A DNA stretch of 10,489 nucleotides, taken from an uncultured Streptococcus sp. Its GTDB lineage: Bacteria > Bacillota > Bacilli > Lactobacillales > Aerococcaceae. This document shows positions 6,102 to 10,489 of the stretch, piece after piece. The translations under genes were made by a program, and so were the position numbers. The stretch spans positions 1-10,489 of the forward strand of contig CAJZJY010000032.1 in NCBI GenBank assembly GCA_916050055.1, given 5' to 3'. The notes beneath the pieces are model-generated. The model did no database searches. It saw nothing but the letters and a program-made list of their open reading frames with translations, and was not told the origin of the DNA. The first letter of the stretch is position 1; every line of letters starts with the position of its first letter.

Positions 6102-6977
6102 TTATCCCTCCGCCTTTCTCAAGAATTTGTTTTGGAGGAATGTTGCAAAAAGAATGATTGCAAACAAGATTACAGTTGCTGCCATGGCAACCCCTGGTCT
6201 TCCTGCCACATGGAACTTGTCGTAAATATAGTACACAGCTGTTGTTGCTGAGTTCGCTGGACCAGCAGTTCCGCCAAATAATGCGTACACTTGTGTATAC
6301 ACTTTGAATGCCCCGATTAAGTTAACCGTTGAAAGGAAGGCAATTGTTGGAACTAATTGCGGGAATGTAATACGCCAGAAGATTTCACGGTCTGTCGCAC
6401 CAAACATTTTCGCAATCTTGAAGTGCTCAGGATCAATATTACGTAATCCTGCTAAGAGGATAATGATATTGAACGCTAAACTTGTCCAAACCCCAAAAAT
6501 AATCAATGTTGGCATACTCATGTTTACGTTATCTAACCAGTTCACAGCTGGAATACCAATCAAGCCAAGGAAGAAGTTAATAATTCCGTAGTCCCCGTTG
6601 AAGAAGTAACGGAACACAATCCCGATAGCGATTGTACTTGTAACGTAAGGCATGAAGAAGATTGTTTCGAAGAAGCTTTTACGTTTAATCTTCTCGAAAA
6701 TAATCCATGCAATGATGACTGAGATTAATAACGCTACTGGCACTACTGCGAATGCATACAATGCTGTGTTGAGTAACGCTTTATGGAATACAGGGTCTGC
6801 AATTACTTTTTGGTAGTTGTCTAAACCAGTGTATTGTAATTTTAATAGTGACCCTTTTTGGAAACTCATCCAGAACGAACGAAGTAATGGATAAATGTTA
6901 AAGAGAAGAATCACTCCTAAAGATGGGAGAAGGAATAACCAAGCTTTAGGTTGGTTCTCTGGATTATATTTTCTCAT
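6102..6977 (-). CDS. ugpA: UgpA-like ABC permease
   Basis: First membrane subunit of the importer, 291 residues, MalF/UgpA type without the large periplasmic loop of enteric MalF. Predicted membrane segments are near residues 12-30, 70-95, 105-125, 155-176, 205-228 and 262-282. The EAA loop is at about 184-208, with EHFKIAKMFGATDREIF followed by WRITFPQL. Its ATG shares one base with the TAA stop of the ATPase gene (TAATG), a common arrangement for coupled translation. The partner permease follows after 4 nt. It should form a heterodimeric pore with that partner and receive solute from the lipoprotein encoded at the end of the operon. Confidence 0.88.
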   Translation of the reverse strand: MRKYNPENQPKAWLFLLPSLGVILLFNIYPLLRSFWMSFQKGSLLKLQYTGLDNYQKVIADPVFHKALLNTALYAFAVVPVALLISVIIAWIIFEKIKRKSFFETIFFMPYVTSTIAIGIVFRYFFNGDYGIINFFLGLIGIPAVNWLDNVNMSMPTLIIFGVWTSLAFNIIILLAGLRNIDPEHFKIAKMFGATDREIFWRITFPQLVPTIAFLSTVNLIGAFKVYTQVYALFGGTAGPANSATTAVYYIYDKFHVAGRPGVAMAATVILFAIILFATFLQNKFLRKAEG

Positions 6978-8056
6978 TAGTAAACACGCGCTCCATCTTT
7001 ATCGAATAAGAAGATTTTGTGTTTTAGTAATTGGAATGAAAGTGTGTCTCCTTCTTCAATCTTATGTTCCACACTTACAATTGATTTCAAGAATTGTTCG
7101 CCTAATGGGAAGTGAAGAATACGTTCACGTCCGATTAATTCTACGCCGCTAATAGTTGTTGAGAATAGCCCTTGTTCACCTTCAGCTACTGGGACTACGT
7201 CTTCTGGACGCATTCCTAAGTAGTAGTGACCATCTGCTAATTCTTGGCGTTTGCGGTCTTGTGATAATTCAGAAGTTGGTAAGCTGAATGATGGGTGAGT
7301 AATCACGCCGTCTTTAATTTCCACTTCTGTAATGTTGATGATTGGGTTACCGATGAATTTCGCAACGAATAAGTTACTTGGCTCTAGGTATAAGTTTTGT
7401 GGGTCATCATGTTGTTGAATGTACCCTTCGTTTAAAAGAATGATTTTATCTGAGATTGATAAAGCTTCTTCTTGGTCGTGCGTTACGAAGATTGTTGTGA
7501 TTCCTACTTCTTTTACAAGACGACGGATTTCTTCACGGATTTTCAAACGTAAACGAGCGTCCAAGTTACTTAATGGTTCATCAAGTAGAAGTACTTCAGG
7601 TTTTTGAACAAGCGCACGAGTGATGGCCACACGTTGTTGTTGTCCCCCTGATAAAGTACCAGGTTTTTTACCTGCTAACTCTTCAATGTTTGTTAATTGC
7701 ATATATTCTTCTGCAATTTTTTGAGCTTCTTCTTTAGAGATTTTGTTTTTACCAACTGTTAGTGGGAACATGATGTTCTCTAACACTGTCATATGCGGAT
7801 ATAGCGCATAGTTTTGGAATACGAATCCGATGTTACGGTCTTTAGGTTCTGTCGTAACAACTGATGACCCTTTAAATTGGATGTCTCCTCCTGTTGGTGT
7901 TAATAATCCTGCGATTAAGTTTAAAATTGTTGATTTCCCGCAACCACTAGGTCCTAGTAAACATACTAAGTCTCCTTGTTCAATTGAGAAATTTACTGAC
8001 TTTAATGCTTCAAAGCCGTTATCGAATACTTTGTTTAAGTCAATAACATCGATCAT
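6977..8056 (-). CDS. ugpC: UgpC-like ABC transporter ATP-binding protein
   Basis: ATPase that powers the importer, 359 residues, of the MalK/UgpC group. The nucleotide-binding domain has Walker A GPSGCGKST (35-43), the Q-loop glutamine at Q81, the signature LSGGQQQ (135-141), Walker B VLLLDE (155-160), the D-loop SNLD (163-166) and the switch histidine H193 in VTHD. After about residue 235 a C-terminal TOBE-type regulatory domain follows, including GMRPEDV, the stretch that marks this group. The ATG at 8056 is preceded by CTGGAGGATT. It is the first gene of the operon, with its own promoter just upstream. MalK-group ATPases can serve several importers, so it might also power others elsewhere in the genome. 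Confidence 0.93.
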   Translation of the reverse strand: MIDVIDLNKVFDNGFEALKSVNFSIEQGDLVCLLGPSGCGKSTILNLIAGLLTPTGGDIQFKGSSVVTTEPKDRNIGFVFQNYALYPHMTVLENIMFPLTVGKNKISKEEAQKIAEEYMQLTNIEELAGKKPGTLSGGQQQRVAITRALVQKPEVLLLDEPLSNLDARLRLKIREEIRRLVKEVGITTIFVTHDQEEALSISDKIILLNEGYIQQHDDPQNLYLEPSNLFVAKFIGNPIINITEVEIKDGVITHPSFSLPTSELSQDRKRQELADGHYYLGMRPEDVVPVAEGEQGLFSTTISGVELIGRERILHFPLGEQFLKSIVSVEHKIEEGDTLSFQLLKHKIFLFDKDGARVY

Positions 8057-8093
8057 GACGAATCCTCCAGTTTCTTTTACTTCAATACATTCT

Positions 8094-8122
8094 ATTCTAC
8101 CATGTTTTTTAGAAACTGAAAA
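8094..8122 (-). promoter_or_regulatory. Promoter of the Ugp-like operon
   Basis: On the minus strand, TAGAAT (8094-8099) is preceded by TGG, giving an extended -10. TTTTCA (8117-8122) lies 17 bp upstream as a weak -35. The predicted start near 8087 leaves a leader of about 30 nt. A perfect tandem 7-bp repeat (8114-8127) overlaps the -35, where a regulator could bind. Confidence 0.6.
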
Positions 8123-8127
8123 CTGAA
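8114..8127. repeat. Tandem 7-bp repeat over the -35 of the Ugp-like operon
   Basis: AACTGAA occurs twice in direct succession (8114-8120 and 8121-8127); on the coding strand it reads TTCAGTT twice. Direct repeats overlapping a -35 resemble sites for OmpR/PhoB-type regulators, but the spacing and bases do not match a Pho box that I know. Confidence 0.4.
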
Positions 8128-8182
8128 AAAGTAAAATTTATGAAAGCTTTTTATTGTAGACAGTTATCCCGTTTCTGAGCAC

Positions 8183-8213
8183 AAAAAAAGGACGAGAAAC
8201 CCTCGCCCTTTTT
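8183..8213 (-). terminator. Intrinsic terminator after the BceAB-like genes
   Basis: On the minus strand, GGGCGAG pairs with CTCGTCC (one G-T pair) around a 5-nt GGTTT loop, followed by seven T. A-rich bases precede the stem, so it may also work weakly on the plus strand. It lies about 80 nt after the permease stop and insulates the Ugp-like operon. Confidence 0.85.
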
Positions 8214-8230
8214 ACGATTTTTATAACGTG

Positions 8231-8281
8231 CACAAACCCTTTTAGAGTGCGGTTTTGCATCTAAAAACTTCATGGTTTGTG
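8231..8281. repeat. 51-bp interrupted palindrome in the permease 3' region
   Basis: CACAAACC (8231-8238) pairs with GGTTTGTG (8274-8281). Inside it, TTTTAGA-TGC (8240-8250, with one bulged G) pairs with GCATCTAAAA (8257-8266) around a 6-nt GGTTTT loop. It sits between the permease stop codon and the terminator, so it would form in the 3' untranslated part of that message. It has no T run and is not itself a classical terminator. Confidence 0.65.
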
Positions 8282-8292
8282 AACAAAATCTA

Positions 8293-10254
8293 TTAACGTT
8301 TAATAATTTTATAGTAACTACGAGACGTGATTTGGTACACGATGAGGTATACCACAACAAAGATGGCACCAATCACAATTGTCGCGTTTAGCGTTACGTT
8401 ACCGTCAACCCCGAAGAGCTGAATAATCTTACGATACATCTTGAAGGCAAATGCAGTATGGATAAACGCAGTGACAAGCGGTAAGAAGAATACAATTAGC
8501 ACTTGACGGTTGATGGATTTCTTGATGGTCTTTTGATCGATACCGAGTTTTTGTAAAATCACAAAGCGGTCACGATCCTCGTACCCTTCGGAAATTTGTT
8601 TGTAGTAAATGACAAGGACTGCGCCGATGAAGAACGCAACGGAAAGAAGTGCCCCTACAAAGAGTAAACTTCCCATAAATCCGTAGATGTCTTTGGCCGC
8701 ATCCTCTCTACTTCCAACCGTGATGGAATCGTCATTGCTTGCTTCAAGCACGTTAGCGTAGGCCTCAAACTCTTCTGTTTTTGCTTCAGTATCCGTCGAT
8801 GTATTCCACAATGCATAATAGAATCCACGGCCAAGTTTACCGTCAATCATCTTTGTTGGATCCTTTACAACGGCTACATAAACGTTATCTGCAACATATG
8901 GCAATTGTGGCAATTTTTCTTTAAAGCCGGTGCTGTCCATCATCTCTTTGACTTGAAGTGTCAATTGTCCGTTCACACGAATAGCCGAAACATTTTTATC
9001 GGCTCCTTTGACAAGACCAAGAACGGCTTCATTGTCGCCAAGCTGAAAATTCGTCCCAAAGATACGGTTGTAATCTTTCGCGGAGAGGAAAGTAATGAAC
9101 GCAGCTGGGCTATCTCCTGGATAGACACCCTCGATATCTACCCCGCCCTCCATACTTTTTGCAGCACGAAGCACGCTTAGGTAATTCATTTCATTGGTAA
9201 CGGTGCCCTTCGATTTCGCCTTCATCTTACTAATTTGTTCTGAAAGTTGAGGAATCGTAGAGGTGTCTTCGACGAATGCCGTTGCCGAATAATCCGTTGG
9301 ATAGCTTTTCTTTAATAAATCGGCTGTCCCTGTTTGCAATGCGACCGTTGTGGCCAATGTGACAAGTACCATCGTTGATAAAATACAAATACTTGCAAGC
9401 CCCGCCGCATTTTTACGCATACGGAATTTTAAATTAGAAATCGAAATAAAATTCGTTGGTTGGTAAAAGAGTTTTTTGTTTTTTTGTAAAAGAGAAAGAA
9501 GCACAATGGAACCCGCGTCAAATAAAATATACGTCGCTAAAATAACTAATAGGACCGCAACAAAGAAAGAATATAGCGCTGCAACAGGTGCTTCAATCGT
9601 TTGCGACATATAATACGCGCCCCCGAGAAGCCCTGCACCAATGAGTGCACGAAGAAGGATAAAGCGCCCCTTCGTTTCTCCTTTTTTCTTTTCAGAAAGC
9701 ATTTCTAACGGACGGCTCATGTACATCTTTGTCGCATTTAAGAAAAAGACAACCCCGAAAATAAACGCCATCGAAACCAGTACAAAACCGACGCTACCGA
9801 GTTGCATCGAATACTCGATGCCGATTGGAATTCGAATGAGCTTCAATAAAACAGCAAACGAGAAGCGATGGAACACGATTCCCAGCACAATCCCTAGCCC
9901 CACGCTGACCACTGAGAATAGAAGCAATTCAATGAAACTCAACAATTGAATGTTTTTTCGGTCGAGCCCAAGAATGCTATATAGGCCGTATTCTTTTAAT
10001 CGATTTTTCGTCACGAAGGCATTCGCATAAAGAATCGTTAAGAGCGCTACGAGCTGAACCACGATAACCCCGAAGCCCAATGTTTGTGCAATCGCTCCCC
10101 CTCCGCGAAGAGTGGAAAGCTCAGGCATCGCAGATAAGGCGTGCGTGATATAGAGAATCATCGTCACCATAATCGTCGTCAGTGCATACGGCAAATATAA
10201 TGAATGATTCTTTTTTAGATTCGATGTCGCCATCGAAAAAATGAGTTTAAACAT
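8293..10254 (-). CDS. BceB-like FtsX-family ABC permease
   Basis: Membrane subunit of a peptide-sensing or peptide-resistance ABC transporter (BceAB/VraFG type), 653 residues from the chosen start. The layout is typical: about seven N-terminal membrane segments (near 18-40, 57-80, 105-128, 150-173, 200-217, 228-255 and 285-308), an extracellular domain of roughly 215 residues, and three C-terminal segments (near 523-550, 584-603 and 623-643). YYKQISEGYEDRDRFVILQKLG directly after the eighth segment is a strong BceB signature. The large outer domain is thought to recognise bacitracin- or lantibiotic-like peptides or their lipid II complexes. A GTG at 10263 is in frame, but the ATG at 10254 has AGAGGTG 6 nt upstream. 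It overlaps the ATPase stop by 8 nt. No two-component genes are visible here; they may lie beyond the right edge. The exact ligand is unknown. Confidence 0.9.
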   Translation of the reverse strand: MFKLIFSMATSNLKKNHSLYLPYALTTIMVTMILYITHALSAMPELSTLRGGGAIAQTLGFGVIVVQLVALLTILYANAFVTKNRLKEYGLYSILGLDRKNIQLLSFIELLLFSVVSVGLGIVLGIVFHRFSFAVLLKLIRIPIGIEYSMQLGSVGFVLVSMAFIFGVVFFLNATKMYMSRPLEMLSEKKKGETKGRFILLRALIGAGLLGGAYYMSQTIEAPVAALYSFFVAVLLVILATYILFDAGSIVLLSLLQKNKKLFYQPTNFISISNLKFRMRKNAAGLASICILSTMVLVTLATTVALQTGTADLLKKSYPTDYSATAFVEDTSTIPQLSEQISKMKAKSKGTVTNEMNYLSVLRAAKSMEGGVDIEGVYPGDSPAAFITFLSAKDYNRIFGTNFQLGDNEAVLGLVKGADKNVSAIRVNGQLTLQVKEMMDSTGFKEKLPQLPYVADNVYVAVVKDPTKMIDGKLGRGFYYALWNTSTDTEAKTEEFEAYANVLEASNDDSITVGSREDAAKDIYGFMGSLLFVGALLSVAFFIGAVLVIYYKQISEGYEDRDRFVILQKLGIDQKTIKKSINRQVLIVFFLPLVTAFIHTAFAFKMYRKIIQLFGVDGNVTLNATIVIGAIFVVVYLIVYQITSRSYYKIIKR

Positions 10255-10489
10255 GGATTTCACCTCTATTTGCCATCGCAGTTAATGTTTCTGAAATCAA
10301 CTCGAACATTTGTTGATCACTTCTTCCTTCGCGGTACAATTGATTATAAATCAAGCCGTCTTTAATGAAAAGAACCCTTTTGGCACGACTTGCAGCAACC
10401 GTACTGTGCGTTACCATTAAAATCGTTTGCCCGTTTCGATTAATTTTATCAAATAAATCGAGAGTATTACTTGCTGATTTTGAGTCCAA
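10247..10489 (-). CDS. BceA-like ABC transporter ATP-binding protein, C-terminal 80 residues only
   Basis: Partial ATPase partner of the BceB-like permease. The visible part begins inside the D-loop (LDSKSA) and includes the switch-histidine strand TILMVTHS and a C-terminal strand VLFIKDGLIY, ending MANRGEIHV. Walker A, Q-loop, signature and Walker B lie beyond the right edge, so the gene starts outside the window. The TTG at the edge is the leucine of the D-loop, not a start codon. The stop overlaps the permease ATG by 8 nt (ATGTTTAA), a tight coupling typical of these pairs. The residue pattern (MVTHS, AASRAKRVLFIKDG, EGRSDQQMFELI) fits BceA/MacB-type exporters rather than importers. Confidence 0.88.
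   Translation of the reverse strand: MDSKSASNTLDLFDKINRNGQTILMVTHSTVAASRAKRVLFIKDGLIYNQLYREGRSDQQMFELISETLTAMANRGEIHV
10261..10267 (-). promoter_or_regulatory. Ribosome binding site fixing the permease start
   Basis: AGAGGTG on the minus strand ends 6 nt before the ATG at 10254. The GTG start at 10263 would lie inside this site, so it is unlikely to be used. Confidence 0.7.

Noticed and set aside
8145..8158. Possible catabolite-response (cre) site upstream of the Ugp-like operon
   Set aside because: The ATGAAAGCTTTTTAT stretch lacks the central CG and the terminal CA of the cre consensus and lies well upstream of the promoter.
8155..8190. Second promoter for the Ugp-like operon using TACAAT upstream of 8150
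   Set aside because: The -10 looks fair, but no -35 fits at 16-18 bp and it falls directly behind the terminator.
10255..10263. GTG start for the BceB-like permease
   Set aside because: This GTG lies within the ribosome binding site for the ATG at 10254, so the ATG is more likely.

Overview
The window suggests a low-GC Gram-positive bacterium of the order Lactobacillales. The grounds are AT-rich third positions, strong AGGAGG-type ribosome binding sites, short intergenic gaps, a lipoprotein solute receptor, and a BceAB-type peptide-resistance ABC transporter. A Granulicatella- or Carnobacteriaceae-like host is a guess from overall impression, not something the sequence proves. Every gene I accept lies on the minus strand, so transcription runs from high to low coordinates.

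Layout, in transcription order. (1) 10489-8293: the last 80 codons of a BceA-like ATPase overlap by 8 nt with a complete BceB-like FtsX permease. This pair is followed by a 51-bp palindrome and a strong intrinsic terminator (8183-8213). (2) 8122-2615: a five-gene operon starts at an extended -10 promoter. It encodes a UgpC-like ATPase, two membrane permeases (UgpA/UgpE-like), a beta-CASP/RNase J-like metallo-beta-lactamase hydrolase, and a lipoprotein solute-binding protein, and it ends at an intrinsic terminator (2615-2645). The genes overlap or nearly touch, which implies co-transcription and translational coupling. (3) 2615-2169: a 450-bp stretch without a convincing gene, holding a large nested imperfect palindrome (2284-2531) and three degenerate 18-bp repeats. 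(4) 2138-1: a DUF1697 gene and a cytoplasmic CpdB/5'-nucleotidase-like metallophosphoesterase whose C-terminus runs off the left edge. Each has its own extended -10 promoter.

How the genes work together. The Ugp-like transporter probably imports a small solute; glycerol-3-phosphate or a glycerophosphodiester is the family-based guess, but the sequence does not prove it. The hydrolase between the permeases and the receptor may process a phosphodiester linked to that substrate, or may act on RNA. The nucleotidase could add intracellular phosphate salvage. The BceAB pair is a separate module for sensing or resisting cell-wall-active peptides.

The best candidate for something undescribed is the palindrome at 2284-2531. 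It has two interrupted long stems, an apical region with its own strong hairpin, and a side hairpin that competes with the outer stem. It could be a structured RNA or a miniature inverted-repeat element. I do not recognise it as a known family.
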